Counted from the stretch's first letter, positions 52,455 through 61,670 are shown. The stretch: DNA of 64,000 nucleotides from Erwinia sp. SLM-02 (GCF_037450285.1 NZ_JAQISN010000005.1:124001-188000), one strand, 5' to 3'. The notes: generated by a model from the sequence alone, not told the origin. Numbers and translations: made by a program.

Positions 52455-53027
52455 GTGTCTGACGCGACGACCCGTACCAACCCCTCTCCGATTTCTCTGC
52501 TGGCACTGGCGCTGCGCCGGGAAAGAGAAAAACTCGGTATCACCGTCACCGAACTGGCAAAGCGGGCGGGGATTGCAAAGTCCACGCTTTCACAGCTGGA
52601 AAGCGGCGTCGGGAATCCGGGGCTGGAAACGCTGTGGTCGCTGGCGATGGCGCTGGACGTTCCGGTCAGTCGTCTGATCGCCCAGCCGCGCCAGCAGGTG
52701 CAGGTGATCCGCGCCGGAGAAGGAACGCCGCTGGTTTCCGGTCAGGCGAACTACATCGCCACGCTGCTGGCAGCATGCCCGCCTGGCGCGCAGCGCGATA
52801 TTTATCGCCTCAGCGTGCAGCCCGGCGAACCGCGGCTGTCGGAGCCGCATCAGCCCGGGACGCTGGAACATGTGATCCTCTGTAGCGGCCGCGCGCGCAT
52901 CGGGCCTGCGGAGCATTGGGTGGAACTCGGTGCGGGTGACTACATCAGCTATTCTGCCGACTGCCCGCATGTTTTCGAGGCGCTGGAAGCCGATACGACC
53001 GCCGTTATGCTGATCGAAAACCCCTGA
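52455..53027 (+). CDS. XRE-family regulator with C-terminal cupin
   Basis: A 190-residue protein with GTG start. HTH: LALRREREKLGITVTELAKRAGIAKSTLSQLESGVGNPGLETLWSLAMALDV (residues 15-66). The cupin effector domain (residues 105-188) includes PHQPGTLEHVILCSGRARIGPAEHWVELGAGDYISYSADCPHVFEAL. Such regulators sense amino acids or metabolites. It probably controls the divergent EamA exporter. Confidence 0.9.
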   Translation: MSDATTRTNPSPISLLALALRREREKLGITVTELAKRAGIAKSTLSQLESGVGNPGLETLWSLAMALDVPVSRLIAQPRQQVQVIRAGEGTPLVSGQANYIATLLAACPPGAQRDIYRLSVQPGEPRLSEPHQPGTLEHVILCSGRARIGPAEHWVELGAGDYISYSADCPHVFEALEADTTAVMLIENP

Positions 53028-53071
53028 GGATTGACCCGTTATCCCCATCAGATTTCGTTCTGCGTAATTTT

Positions 53072-53104
53072 TGTGACTCCAGACCTATTAAGTCTGGAGT
53101 CACA
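53072..53104. repeat. 33-bp inverted repeat upstream of the tyrosine recombinase
   Basis: Perfect 13-bp arms (TGTGACTCCAGAC and complement) flank the 7-bp spacer CTATTAA. No T-run follows on either strand, so it is not a standard terminator. Arm and spacer lengths match the core sites of tyrosine recombinases. Confidence 0.75.
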
Positions 53105-53244
53105 GCGTGCAACGAGGTAAAATATGCTTTGAAATCATTACCCTGTGTCCCCGGCATTGGACAGAAGGGCGCGGGAAAAACACCGTGAAAACCGGTGGTA
53201 AACGAAAAAGGAATCAGCATTGAAACAAATCGCGGTATTCGTGA

Positions 53245-54351
53245 ATGGCTGACAGCAAGAAAACACCGGTTTTGCATTCGCCGCATGTTGGCCGCCATGT
53301 GTTGATCTGGCTGAACGAGGTGCAAAACGCCTCGCTGATCCAGCTGGAATCCGGTGAAGATGAGGGCAGCGTCCAGCAGGTGATGAAACTGTGGGTGCGT
53401 CTTTCGCTGCTGCAAACCCGCCGCCGGCCGGAGATCGCCGTTTCGTCATTGCTGAAGCACGTGCTGCCGGTGATTGGCCATCGATCCCTGAGCGGCGTCA
53501 CCCGCCTGCAGCTCAACCGGCTGTTTAATATCCTGATTGCCGACGGTAAAAAAGAGGAGGCGCGGCGCGTTTTCTCCCTCTGTAAGCAGTTTCTCAGCTG
53601 GGCCGAAATTCAGGGATATATCGAGCATTCGCCGCTAAGTGCAATGAAAAAGCGCGATATCGCCGGAAGGAGTACGCCGCCGGGAACCCGGACGCTGAGC
53701 GATGCGGAAGTGTGGGTGTTCTGGCACGGGCTGGACGAGTGGGAGCTTTCCGAGCAGTGCCGCTGGGCGCTCCGGCTCTGCCTGCTGTCGGCGCGACGGC
53801 CGGATGAAGTGGTGCAGGCGCGCAAGCAGGAGTTTAATCTGGACTCCGGCATCTGGCGGCAGGGGGATCGTAACAAGTCGCAGCGCGAGCATATTCTGCC
53901 GATTACCCCGATGATGCGGACCTGTATCGAGGCGCTGATGCGGGCCAGCCCGGAAGAATCCCCGTGGCTGGTGCCGTCACCGGTGACAGTGTCACGCCCA
54001 TTATCGAAGGGAGCCATCACCCAGGCGCTGCGCAGGATGATCCGCGCCGATCGCGGGCTGGGTCTGGAGCCGTTTACCACCCGCGACCTGCGTCGTACCG
54101 CCCGATCCCGGCTGGCGGCGCTGGATACGCCAAACGATGTGGCACGTAAGATCATGAACCACGCGCTGGAAGGCATCGACCGCGTGTACGACACGCATAA
54201 CTATCTGCCGCAGATGCAGCAGGCGTTAAACGCGCTGTCCGACAGCATTAAAACCATCGTTGCCGCCCCGTCGTATCATGCGCTGACCCACCGCTATCAG
54301 GGGGAAAAACTGCATCTCAGCGAGCGCGCGCTGCTGTTTATGGAGCCTTAA
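53245..54351 (+). CDS. Tyrosine recombinase/phage-type integrase
   Basis: A 368-residue protein. An N-terminal core-binding domain (LLKHVLPVIGHRSLSGVTRLQLNRLFNIL) precedes the catalytic domain: first Arg in LLSARRPDEVVQA (about 195), RxxR-type box FTTRDLRRTARSRL (about 285) where the usual His is Arg, and the late IMNHALEGIDRVYDTHNYL with the His and nucleophile Tyr. It carries no adjacent excisionase, phage or transposon genes. The start is uncertain: a frame shifted by one base reads about 20 codons upstream of the ATG with the better ribosome-binding site (AAGGA). Confidence 0.88.
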   Translation: MADSKKTPVLHSPHVGRHVLIWLNEVQNASLIQLESGEDEGSVQQVMKLWVRLSLLQTRRRPEIAVSSLLKHVLPVIGHRSLSGVTRLQLNRLFNILIADGKKEEARRVFSLCKQFLSWAEIQGYIEHSPLSAMKKRDIAGRSTPPGTRTLSDAEVWVFWHGLDEWELSEQCRWALRLCLLSARRPDEVVQARKQEFNLDSGIWRQGDRNKSQREHILPITPMMRTCIEALMRASPEESPWLVPSPVTVSRPLSKGAITQALRRMIRADRGLGLEPFTTRDLRRTARSRLAALDTPNDVARKIMNHALEGIDRVYDTHNYLPQMQQALNALSDSIKTIVAAPSYHALTHRYQGEKLHLSERALLFMEP

Positions 54352-55538
54352 TTCCCTCGTTCTGCTCTGAAACCGTGGCGTTTTGCCCGCCAGATAACTC
54401 CCCAGGTGAGGGCCAGCAGAACGATCAGCGTCGGGGCAAACAGTGCCGGTCCGAAGCCGGATAAAATCGCCGCGCCTGCTGCGCCGCCTCCGGCAATCGC
54501 AATATTCCACGCGGTGACCAGCATCGACTGCGCCACATCCGCCGAGTCGTCAGCGGCTTTTGCCAGCGCCGTCTGAAATAGCGAAGGCGCACCGCCAAAT
54601 GCCAGTCCCCACAGTACCACCGCGAACCAGATCGCCACCGGGCTACCGCCTCCCCACTGCAGCAGCACCATCGCCAGGGCGAACAGCAGCGCCGACAGCA
54701 GGGCGCCGGCCCGCAGCCAGCGATCGATGGTCATCCCGACCAGCCAGATCCCCAGCAGGGAGGCGATGCCGAACACCAGCAGCACCGTGCTGATGCGGTC
54801 CGCCATCTGTACCGCCTGTAAAAACGGGGCGATATAGGTATAGAGAATATTGTGCGCCAGTACAAAAATCAGCGTGGCCGCCAGCACCGAGCGCACGCCG
54901 GGCAGACGCAGCACGCCGGACAGCGGCAGCCTTTTCGCGGCGGGCTGGGCCGCAAAATCCGGCACGCTGAGCACGATCCACAGCATCAGCAGCAGGCTGA
55001 GTGCGGAGATCGCCATAAAGCAGCTGCGCCAGCCGATAAGTTCACTGATAAACGTGCCCAGCGGAATGCCGATCGACAGCGCCAGCGGGGTGCCGACCAT
55101 CGCCAGCGAAATCGCGCGCCCTTTCAGCGATGGCTGGACCATTCTGGCGGCGTAACCGGCGATTAGCGCCCAGAGTAAGCCAGCGGAAACCCCGGCCAGA
55201 AACCGGGCGGCCAGCGTCAGCAGATAGTCACCGGAAAGCGCCGTGACCGTATTGGCGACAATAAAACCGGAAATTGCGGTCAGCAGCAGCGGCCTGCGCC
55301 GCAGGCTCTGGGTGGCGACCGTCAGTGGGATCGCCGCCAGCAGCGATCCCAGCGCATACAGCGTGACCAGCTGGCCCGCGCTGGCGGTGGAAACCGACAG
55401 GCTGTTGCCTATCTGCGGCAGCAGCCCGGCGGGGAGCGCCTCGGTCAGGATGGTAATAAATCCGGCCAGCGCCAGCGCGAGCAGGGCGGAAACCGGCAGC
55501 CGGTCACGCTCGATAAATGCGGTGGTTTCACTGCTCAT
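54348..55538 (-). CDS. MFS transporter (DHA1/AraJ-like efflux)
   Basis: A 396-residue, 12-helix protein (VSALLALALAGFITILTEALPAGLLPQIGNSL; motif A region LPLTVATQSLRRRPLLL). Members export sugars or drugs. Its stop overlaps the convergent recombinase stop by 4 bp, and its start overlaps the upstream serine hydrolase stop by 4 bp, so it is in a two-gene operon with that hydrolase. Confidence 0.88.
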   Translation of the reverse strand: MSSETTAFIERDRLPVSALLALALAGFITILTEALPAGLLPQIGNSLSVSTASAGQLVTLYALGSLLAAIPLTVATQSLRRRPLLLTAISGFIVANTVTALSGDYLLTLAARFLAGVSAGLLWALIAGYAARMVQPSLKGRAISLAMVGTPLALSIGIPLGTFISELIGWRSCFMAISALSLLLMLWIVLSVPDFAAQPAAKRLPLSGVLRLPGVRSVLAATLIFVLAHNILYTYIAPFLQAVQMADRISTVLLVFGIASLLGIWLVGMTIDRWLRAGALLSALLFALAMVLLQWGGGSPVAIWFAVVLWGLAFGGAPSLFQTALAKAADDSADVAQSMLVTAWNIAIAGGGAAGAAILSGFGPALFAPTLIVLLALTWGVIWRAKRHGFRAERGN

Positions 55539-56722
55539 GCCGCCTCCCTGCCTGCGGTTGAGACACCGTAAACCGCATCGCGCAGATCGTTGACGAACTG
55601 GCCGGACATGCCTTCCCCGATGGTATTGGTAAAAGCAATCACGCTCAGACCCTGCTGCGGATCGACGAACCAGGAATGACCGTAAGCGCCGCCCCAGCGC
55701 CAGGTTACCGGCGACTCCGGTGACGCGGCCAGTAAGGGGTCACGCAGTACCGAAAAGCCAAGGCCAAAGCCGACACCGGGGGCATCTTCCCGTTCCAGAC
55801 CGTGCGTCCAGTCGCGGGCCATTTCATCAACCAGCGTGCGTGGCAGCAGGGTTTCACCATCACGCAGCGCTTCCAGCAGACTCAGAAAATCATCCGCCGT
55901 TCCGGCCATTCCCGCGCCCGCCGACGGGAATGCACCGGCTTTGAAAATGCGTGCCGGGCTGTAGGGAATGCCGACCAGACCGGGGAACGGCGGCACGATT
56001 TCGCCTTCCTGCAGCAGATGCGGTCGGGGAAGATCGCTGACGTAGGGGCGGGCCATCCGCTTCGGTTCGGTACTCAAAAATGCGGTATCGTGCATCGCCA
56101 GCGGATCGGTAATCAGCTCGCGCACGGCCACATTCAGCGTGGTTCCGTGGATGCGGGCAACCAGCGCGCCCAGCACATCGGTCGCCAGCGAGTATGCCCA
56201 GCCGCTGCCCGGCGCGTACTGTAACGGCACGCGGGCAATGCGCCGCAGATTCTCCTCCAGCGTGATGTCAGCGTCATCCATGCCGTCGGAAACGCCTGCC
56301 GTGGCGTACGGACCGCGTTCATCGCTTTCAAAAAAGCGATAGCCCAGACCGGCGGTGTGGCTGAGCAGCTGGCGCGCGGTGACGGTTGCCGGGCTTCCGT
56401 CTGCCAGTGTTGGGGTGAATGCCGGCAGCCAGCGGCTGACTGGGCTGTCCAGATCGAGCTGGCCGCGGGACACCAGCACCAGCGCGGCGGCGGAGACGAT
56501 GGGTTTACTGACCGAGGCCAGGCGGAAAATCGTATCCGGGGTCATGGCGCGATTGTTTTCGCGGTCGGCCAGCCCGGCGGCCTGGCGGTAAACAATATCG
56601 CCACGTCGGGCAATCAGCACCACGGCCCCAACCAGCCGTTGCTGCGCTAAAGCCTGTTGAATAACCGTGCTCACACGCTCTGAAAGCGACGCCGTAACCT
56701 GCGGACTCACGCTGCTGCTCAT
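55535..56722 (-). CDS. Serine hydrolase, class C beta-lactamase/EstB-like
   Basis: A 395-residue protein from MSSSVSPQV (AAGGA seven bases upstream). The nucleophile motif SVSK (IFRLASVSKPIVSAAAL, about residue 77) and the Tyr motif in WAYSLATDV (about 180) are present; the third motif is HSW (GAYGHSWFVDP) rather than KTG, as in esterases such as EstB. No signal peptide, so cytoplasmic. It is the first gene of the operon with the MFS efflux gene and divergent from a LysR gene. Ester hydrolysis is likelier than drug resistance. Confidence 0.88.
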   Translation of the reverse strand: MSSSVSPQVTASLSERVSTVIQQALAQQRLVGAVVLIARRGDIVYRQAAGLADRENNRAMTPDTIFRLASVSKPIVSAAALVLVSRGQLDLDSPVSRWLPAFTPTLADGSPATVTARQLLSHTAGLGYRFFESDERGPYATAGVSDGMDDADITLEENLRRIARVPLQYAPGSGWAYSLATDVLGALVARIHGTTLNVAVRELITDPLAMHDTAFLSTEPKRMARPYVSDLPRPHLLQEGEIVPPFPGLVGIPYSPARIFKAGAFPSAGAGMAGTADDFLSLLEALRDGETLLPRTLVDEMARDWTHGLEREDAPGVGFGLGFSVLRDPLLAASPESPVTWRWGGAYGHSWFVDPQQGLSVIAFTNTIGEGMSGQFVNDLRDAVYGVSTAGREAA

Positions 56723-56837
56723 CTGGAATTCCTTCAATCAGTGAATGTCCGACTACCTTAATCAGCGGTGAATTAAAGATAAACCAGGGTATAGTTCAGG
56801 AAACTCGTGAATAAATTTCGTTAATCGGCAGGTGAAA

Positions 56838-57734
56838 ATGGACAGCTTCAGCGGCGTGACGGTGTTTGTGCAGGTGGCGGAAAGCCGCAGTTTTGTGACG
56901 GCGGGCCGCCAGCTGGGGCTTTCTCCCTCCGCAGTAAGTAAAAGCATTGCCCGGCTGGAAGAGAAGCTCGGCGTCCGGCTGTTTCATCGCAGCACCCGAA
57001 GTATGACGCTGACGGCGGAAGGGGCGCTGTTTCTGGAGCGGAGCCGGCGGATCATCGGTGAAATGGAGGCCGCGCAGCTTGAGCTGTCGCAGGTGGCGGG
57101 AAAACCCACCGGTCGGCTGCGCATCAGCCTGCCGCAGGTCAGCCCGCTGCTGCTGCCGGTTCTGGGTGATTTTATGGCGCGTTACCCGGATATCGAGCTG
57201 GATCTGGATTTCAGCGACAGAATGGTGGAGGTGATTGAGGAAGGGTTTGATGCGGTGATCCGCACCGGCCAGCCGGCAGATTCACGGCTGTCGGCCAGGA
57301 AACTGGGGAATTTCACCATGAAAATCGTGGCGTCGCCCGCCTATCTGGCCCGCTACGGCACCCCCGAACATCCCGGCGATCTGCTCCGTCATCGCTGTAT
57401 GCACTACCGTTTTCCCTACAGCGGAAAGCTGGAAAAATGGGAGCTTGGCGGTGAAATGGAGCTTAACCTGCCCGTTTCCATGGTATGCAATAATATTGAA
57501 ACCCGCGTGTGCTTTGCCCTCAAGGGGTTAGGCATTGCTTTTCTGCCGGAGTTTGCCATTAACCCCCTGATTGCGGAAGGGCAGCTGGTGACCCTGCTGG
57601 ACGATATTGAAAAGCGCAGGGGGGTGTTTCATATCCTCTGGCCCGCCAGCAAGCACGCCTCGCCGAAAATACGTGCGCTGGTGGATTTTCTGACGGGCAG
57701 AGTGCTTGCCGGTGGCGCGGCGGAAAGCCGCTAG
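56838..57734 (+). CDS. LysR-family transcriptional regulator
   Basis: A 298-residue LTTR, HTH at residues 18-48 (AESRSFVTAGRQLGLSPSAVSKSIARLEEKLGVRLFHRSTR), effector domain from about 90 (GRLRISLPQVSPLLLPVLGDF). A GTG two codons upstream is the alternative start. It is divergent from the serine hydrolase-MFS operon (115 bp apart), which it likely activates or represses. Confidence 0.92.
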   Translation: MDSFSGVTVFVQVAESRSFVTAGRQLGLSPSAVSKSIARLEEKLGVRLFHRSTRSMTLTAEGALFLERSRRIIGEMEAAQLELSQVAGKPTGRLRISLPQVSPLLLPVLGDFMARYPDIELDLDFSDRMVEVIEEGFDAVIRTGQPADSRLSARKLGNFTMKIVASPAYLARYGTPEHPGDLLRHRCMHYRFPYSGKLEKWELGGEMELNLPVSMVCNNIETRVCFALKGLGIAFLPEFAINPLIAEGQLVTLLDDIEKRRGVFHILWPASKHASPKIRALVDFLTGRVLAGGAAESR

Positions 57735-57783
57735 TAATGGCAAGGGCGTTCGCCAGTACCCCAGGATCCGGCCAAAATCTCGC

Positions 57784-58668
57784 TCAGTCAGGGTTTTTTT
57801 CGCTCCGTTCGGCGGAAATATCCGGCCGTGGGTTCAGCAATCCCGAACCGTCGTTCAGGGAATCCAGCACGCTGCGGCGGGTCATCTGGCAGGCGAGTTC
57901 TGCCGCCTCAAACAGCGGTAACCCCTTAAGCAGAAAAGCCGCCAGCTGAGCGGCAAACAGATCGCCGGTACCTTTGGGCGCGCGATCGTAGGCTTCATGC
58001 TCAATGCTGTGCACCGCCTCGGACGTCACGCAGATGACGCGCAGCGTGTTTCCCGCCTCTCCGCGCGCGGCACTGGTGACAATCACCCACTGAGTCCGCT
58101 GATTTAACAGCGTTCGGGCAGCGGCGATGACATCCTCGTCATTATTCAGCGTTTTCCCACTCAGGCAGGCCAGCTCGTAGCGATTTGGCGTCAGTCCGGT
58201 TGCCATCGGAGCCAGGCGGTCGCGATACCACTCCAGCAGCGCCGGGTCGACGTAAAAGCCGGTGTCATCGTCCCCCATAACCGGATCGATGATGACCAAC
58301 GCCCGGGGATTTTTCTGCACCGTTTCCGGCAGCCAGCGGCTGACTTCAGCGGCTTTGGTGGTACTGCCGAGGTAGCCGGTCAGAATGGCGCGCAGCTGCG
58401 TATCCTGCCCGCGATCGTGCAGCCCCTGCAGGAAGCCGCTAAACCACTCTGGTGAAATCTCGCCGCCGAAGCAGCTGGGATAATCCGGCGTGTTGCTGAG
58501 CAGAAAGGTGGGTACCGCCAGAACACGCCAGCCGTGGTGTTCCAGCGCGGGGGCGGCAATGCTGTTGCCGACGGTGCCGTAGATGACCTGCGACTGAATG
58601 GAGATAATATCCGCGTTTTTATCCGGGCTGGGTCTTTGCAGCCGGGCCGGGGTGATGCCAGGTATCAT
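57784..58668 (-). CDS. pdxK: Pyridoxine/pyridoxal/pyridoxamine kinase
   Basis: A 294-residue ribokinase-fold kinase starting MIPGITPARL; the frame to 58824 overlaps the previous gene. Landmarks of PdxK: IISIQSQVIYGTVGNSIAAPAL, VPTFLLSNTPDY, ILTGYLGS, VIIDPVMGDDDTGFYV, TPNRYELACLSGKTL and the C-terminal APKGTGDLFAAQLAAFLL with the catalytic Asp. It phosphorylates B6 vitamers in salvage. It lies 4 bp behind the yggS paralogue, and the divergent PtsJ-like regulator supports the pdxK rather than pdxY call. Confidence 0.92.
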   Translation of the reverse strand: MIPGITPARLQRPSPDKNADIISIQSQVIYGTVGNSIAAPALEHHGWRVLAVPTFLLSNTPDYPSCFGGEISPEWFSGFLQGLHDRGQDTQLRAILTGYLGSTTKAAEVSRWLPETVQKNPRALVIIDPVMGDDDTGFYVDPALLEWYRDRLAPMATGLTPNRYELACLSGKTLNNDEDVIAAARTLLNQRTQWVIVTSAARGEAGNTLRVICVTSEAVHSIEHEAYDRAPKGTGDLFAAQLAAFLLKGLPLFEAAELACQMTRRSVLDSLNDGSGLLNPRPDISAERSEKNPD

Positions 58669-58672
58669 AAGA

Positions 58673-59500
58673 TTATTTCTCCGTGGGCCAGAAGTGATCG
58701 TCAGGCAGGGAACGTGCGCCGAAGATAGCCTGTCCCACCCGCACGACCGAAGCGCCTTCTTCAATAGCGATTTCAAAATCGCCGGACATACCCATCGACA
58801 GCGCCAGCTCCCGCGCATCGCCAAGACGATCCCGCAGCGTTCGCAGCCTGACGAAACAGGCCCGCACGCGGTCGGCGTCGGAACTGAATTCAGCGAGGGT
58901 CATCAGGCCGCGAATGCGCAGGGTGTCCAGCCCCTGAATATCCTGCATAAACGCCGCCACATCGTGGGGACTCAGGCCATACTTACTCTGTTCATTTGAG
59001 GTGTTTACCTGCACAAAAACATCCAGCGAACGGCCTTCCGCCTGCAGGTGGCGGTCAAGCGCCTGTGCGGTGTGCAGGCTGTCCAGCGCCTGAAACTCGC
59101 TGGCAAACCGGGCTACCCGCTTTGCCTTATTGGTTTGCAGATGGCCAATCACCGACCACTTCAGATCGGTCAGGTCGGCCATCGCCTGCGATTTGCTCCA
59201 CGCCTCCTGCACTTTGTTTTCACCCAGCATCGTGCAGCCGGCCCGATGGGCCAGGCGAATATGGGCTTCATCGATGGTTTTACTGACCGGCAGCAGTCGG
59301 ACCTCTGCGGGGTCACGCCCCGCGCGGAGGCAGGCGCTGTTGATGCGGGCCTGCACGGCGGCCAGATTATGACGGAAATCCTCAACGCTTTCGGCCTGTG
59401 GCCAGCGATTGTGCATCTCATGGCGCGGCTGCGTCTGGTCAGTATCAGAAGGGATTGGTGGAGAATCAGGGTGCGATTTCATATCGGATAGACAACTCAT
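58673..59500 (-). CDS. yggS: PLP homeostasis protein, YggS/PLPBP paralogue
   Basis: A 275-residue fold-III PLP-binding protein, longer than the usual 230-235 residues owing to about 40 extra N-terminal residues. PLP-Lys motif VRLLPVSKTIDEAHIRLAHRAG, then LGENKVQEAWSK, WSVIGHLQTNKAKRVARF, SKYGLSP and LSMGMSGDFEIAIEEGASVVRVGQAIFG. It buffers PLP and is not known to be an enzyme. A plasmid copy next to a B6 kinase suggests a local PLP-supply unit. Starts at internal Met (MKSHP, MHNRW) are possible. Confidence 0.9.
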   Translation of the reverse strand: MSCLSDMKSHPDSPPIPSDTDQTQPRHEMHNRWPQAESVEDFRHNLAAVQARINSACLRAGRDPAEVRLLPVSKTIDEAHIRLAHRAGCTMLGENKVQEAWSKSQAMADLTDLKWSVIGHLQTNKAKRVARFASEFQALDSLHTAQALDRHLQAEGRSLDVFVQVNTSNEQSKYGLSPHDVAAFMQDIQGLDTLRIRGLMTLAEFSSDADRVRACFVRLRTLRDRLGDARELALSMGMSGDFEIAIEEGASVVRVGQAIFGARSLPDDHFWPTEK

Positions 59501-59551
59501 CGTCAGTGAATTAACATTGTCCTAGGCTAAACTTAATTTTGTCACAGTTCA

Positions 59552-60880
59552 ATGAAGATAATTGCGAAAACAGCGGGTGAAATTTTCGACAGCATCCGCT
59601 CAAAGGTCCATTCAGGCGAGCTGACTCCCGGTACGCTGCTGCCCCCGGTCAGGGAACTGGCCAATCAGCTCGGCGTTAATCGCAACACCGTGGCGCTGGC
59701 CTATAAACGGCTGACCGATGCGGGCTTTGCGCTGTCCAAAGGGCGCAACGGCACCGTTATCCGTGACGCCGTTGCGGACGTGGAGCTGGAGGGCAGCACT
59801 GCGGATCTTGCCCTGCGGGATCTCGCCAGCGGTAACCCCGCCGCTGAGGTTTTGCCGCCGCTGAGCGACCTGGTCCCCTTTATCCGCAGTACGCCCTGCC
59901 TGTATGGGGAGGCCGCCATTCGCCCCGATCTGGAAAAGGCCGGTCGGGCGTGGCTGCAGTCTGACCTGCCTGCGGATTTCGAGCTGAATCTGACCGGCGG
60001 AGCCGTCGATGCCGTCGAGCGCGTGCTGGCGACCTGGCTGATTGCCGGCGATCGCGTGGCCGTGGAAGATCCCTGTTTTCTCAGCAGCATCAGCACCCTC
60101 AGGCATAACCGCCTGCAGGTTTGCCCGGTGCCGGTGGATACCGAAGGAATGCAGTGTGACGCGCTGGCTGCCCAGCTGGAAGCCGGGGTGAAGGCGGTGA
60201 TTATTACGCCACGGGCACATAATCCGACCGGGTACGGGCTGAGCCAGGCGCGGGCGGCGCAGATCCGCACTCTGCTGGCCGGGTATCCGCAGGTACTGAC
60301 CATCGTCGATGACCATTTTTCTCTGCTTTCAACGCAGGACTATCATCACGTCATCCCTGAAAATACGCAAAACTGGGTGCTGATCCGCTCAACCTCGAAA
60401 TTCCTCGGACCGGATCTGCGGCTGGCGTTCGTCGCCAGCGACAGTGAAACCTCCGCCCGCCTGCGGCAGCGGCTCAACGCCGGGACCAACTGGGTCAGCC
60501 ATATTCTGCAGGATCTGGCCGGGGCATCCATGACCTCGCCACGCTTCAAGCAGCAGATTGCCGAAGCGCGCCAGCGTTATTATCAGCAGCGTGAGGGGCT
60601 GGTGACGGCGCTGAAACGCTGCGGTATTCCCCTTTCGCCCCTGCACGACGGGCTGAATGTCTGGATCCCCCTGGCGGGGGACAGCACGGCGATTGTCTGG
60701 CAGATGGCTCAGCGCGGATGGCTGGTCAGGGGCGGGGAATCCTTTGCGCTCGGCAGCACCAGCAATGGGCTGCGCATTACCGTCTCCGATCTCAACCCGG
60801 CGGAAACCGAGCAGATTGCGCACTCTCTGGCGACGATCCTCTCTACTTCACGCGCGACTTTTCTTTCTCAGCAGGCCTGA
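59552..60880 (+). CDS. ptsJ: MocR-family regulator (GntR HTH + aminotransferase domain), PtsJ-like
   Basis: A 442-residue protein. The GntR HTH is at residues 8-70 (EIFDSIRSKVHSGELTPGTLLPPVRELANQLGVNRNTVALAYKRL); the rest is a fold-type I aminotransferase domain with a PLP-Lys in LIRSTSKFLGPDLRLAF. In Salmonella PtsJ represses the neighbouring pdxK in response to PLP. Here it is divergent from yggS-pdxK, with only 51 bp between starts, so the shared region must hold both promoters and the operator. Confidence 0.88.
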   Translation: MKIIAKTAGEIFDSIRSKVHSGELTPGTLLPPVRELANQLGVNRNTVALAYKRLTDAGFALSKGRNGTVIRDAVADVELEGSTADLALRDLASGNPAAEVLPPLSDLVPFIRSTPCLYGEAAIRPDLEKAGRAWLQSDLPADFELNLTGGAVDAVERVLATWLIAGDRVAVEDPCFLSSISTLRHNRLQVCPVPVDTEGMQCDALAAQLEAGVKAVIITPRAHNPTGYGLSQARAAQIRTLLAGYPQVLTIVDDHFSLLSTQDYHHVIPENTQNWVLIRSTSKFLGPDLRLAFVASDSETSARLRQRLNAGTNWVSHILQDLAGASMTSPRFKQQIAEARQRYYQQREGLVTALKRCGIPLSPLHDGLNVWIPLAGDSTAIVWQMAQRGWLVRGGESFALGSTSNGLRITVSDLNPAETEQIAHSLATILSTSRATFLSQQA

Positions 60881-60912
60881 CCGGGCCTGAAAATTTAACG
60901 GAGCAACCTGCA

Positions 60913-61638
60913 ATGCGCGTGCATTTTATTGTACATGAAAGTTTTGAAGCCCCCGGCGCTTATGAAATCTGGGCCAGAGCGCGCGGCCACAACGTCACCT
61001 TTTCCCGGGTCTATGCCGGTGAGCCGCTGCCTGCGCAGGTGAGCGATATCGATTTTCTGATTGTGATGGGCGGCCCGCAGGATCCGGCCACCACGCGGGA
61101 AACCTGCCCACACTTCGATTCCAAAGGCGAGCAGGCGCTGATTGCCTCGGCGATCGAGGCGGGTAAAGCGGTTATCGGCATCTGCCTCGGTTCGCAGCTG
61201 ATTGGTGAAGCGCTTAACGCGCCCTTTGCCCACAGCCCGGAAAAAGAGATCGGTAAATTCCCAATTTTCCTGACGGACGCCGCGGCCGAAGACGTGCTGT
61301 TTTCCCACTTTGGGCAGAGGCTGGACGTGGGGCACTGGCATAACGACATGCCGGGCCTGACGCCGGATGCCAGGATTATCGCCTACAGCGAAGGATGCCC
61401 GCGCCAGATCGTGGCCTATTCCGACCGGGTCTTTGGTTTCCAGTGCCATATGGAACTGACGCCTGAGGTGGTTGAGCTGCTGATCGCCCACTCTGAAAAC
61501 GACCTCAGCCGGGCGGCTGAATTCCGCTTTGTGAATACGCCCGCAGCGCTGCGCGCCCACGATTATCAGGCGATGAATCAGGTGCTCTATACCTTCCTCG
61601 ATAAGCTGGCTGCGCGCTGTCAGCCGCTGACTGCCTGA
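60913..61638 (+). CDS. Class I glutamine amidotransferase-like protein (GMP-synthase GATase type)
   Basis: A 241-residue single-domain GATase. Catalytic Cys in GICLGSQLIGEA (about residue 89), His and Glu in GFQCHMELTPE (about 173). GGAG lies 9 bases before ATG. It follows the ptsJ-like gene by 32 bp and may be co-transcribed. It could hydrolyse glutamine or gamma-glutamyl compounds. No synthetase partner is adjacent. Confidence 0.87.
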   Translation: MRVHFIVHESFEAPGAYEIWARARGHNVTFSRVYAGEPLPAQVSDIDFLIVMGGPQDPATTRETCPHFDSKGEQALIASAIEAGKAVIGICLGSQLIGEALNAPFAHSPEKEIGKFPIFLTDAAAEDVLFSHFGQRLDVGHWHNDMPGLTPDARIIAYSEGCPRQIVAYSDRVFGFQCHMELTPEVVELLIAHSENDLSRAAEFRFVNTPAALRAHDYQAMNQVLYTFLDKLAARCQPLTA

Positions 61639-61645
61639 TGCCTGT

Positions 61646-61670
61646 GCCCGGTTCGCGATAAGAACCGGGC
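61646..61670 (+). terminator. Probable terminator hairpin after the amidotransferase gene
   Basis: A 9-bp stem GCCCGGTTC with a 7-base loop lies 7 bp after the stop codon. No U-tract follows, so it may be Rho-assisted. Confidence 0.55.

Noticed and set aside
53072..53104. Rho-independent terminator of the XRE-cupin gene
   Set aside because: The stem is strong but no T-run follows on the plus strand; architecture fits a recombinase core site better, though termination is not excluded.
55535..56722. Beta-lactam resistance gene
   Set aside because: SxxK and Tyr motifs exist, but the third motif is HSW instead of KTG and no signal peptide is present, pointing to an esterase-like hydrolase.
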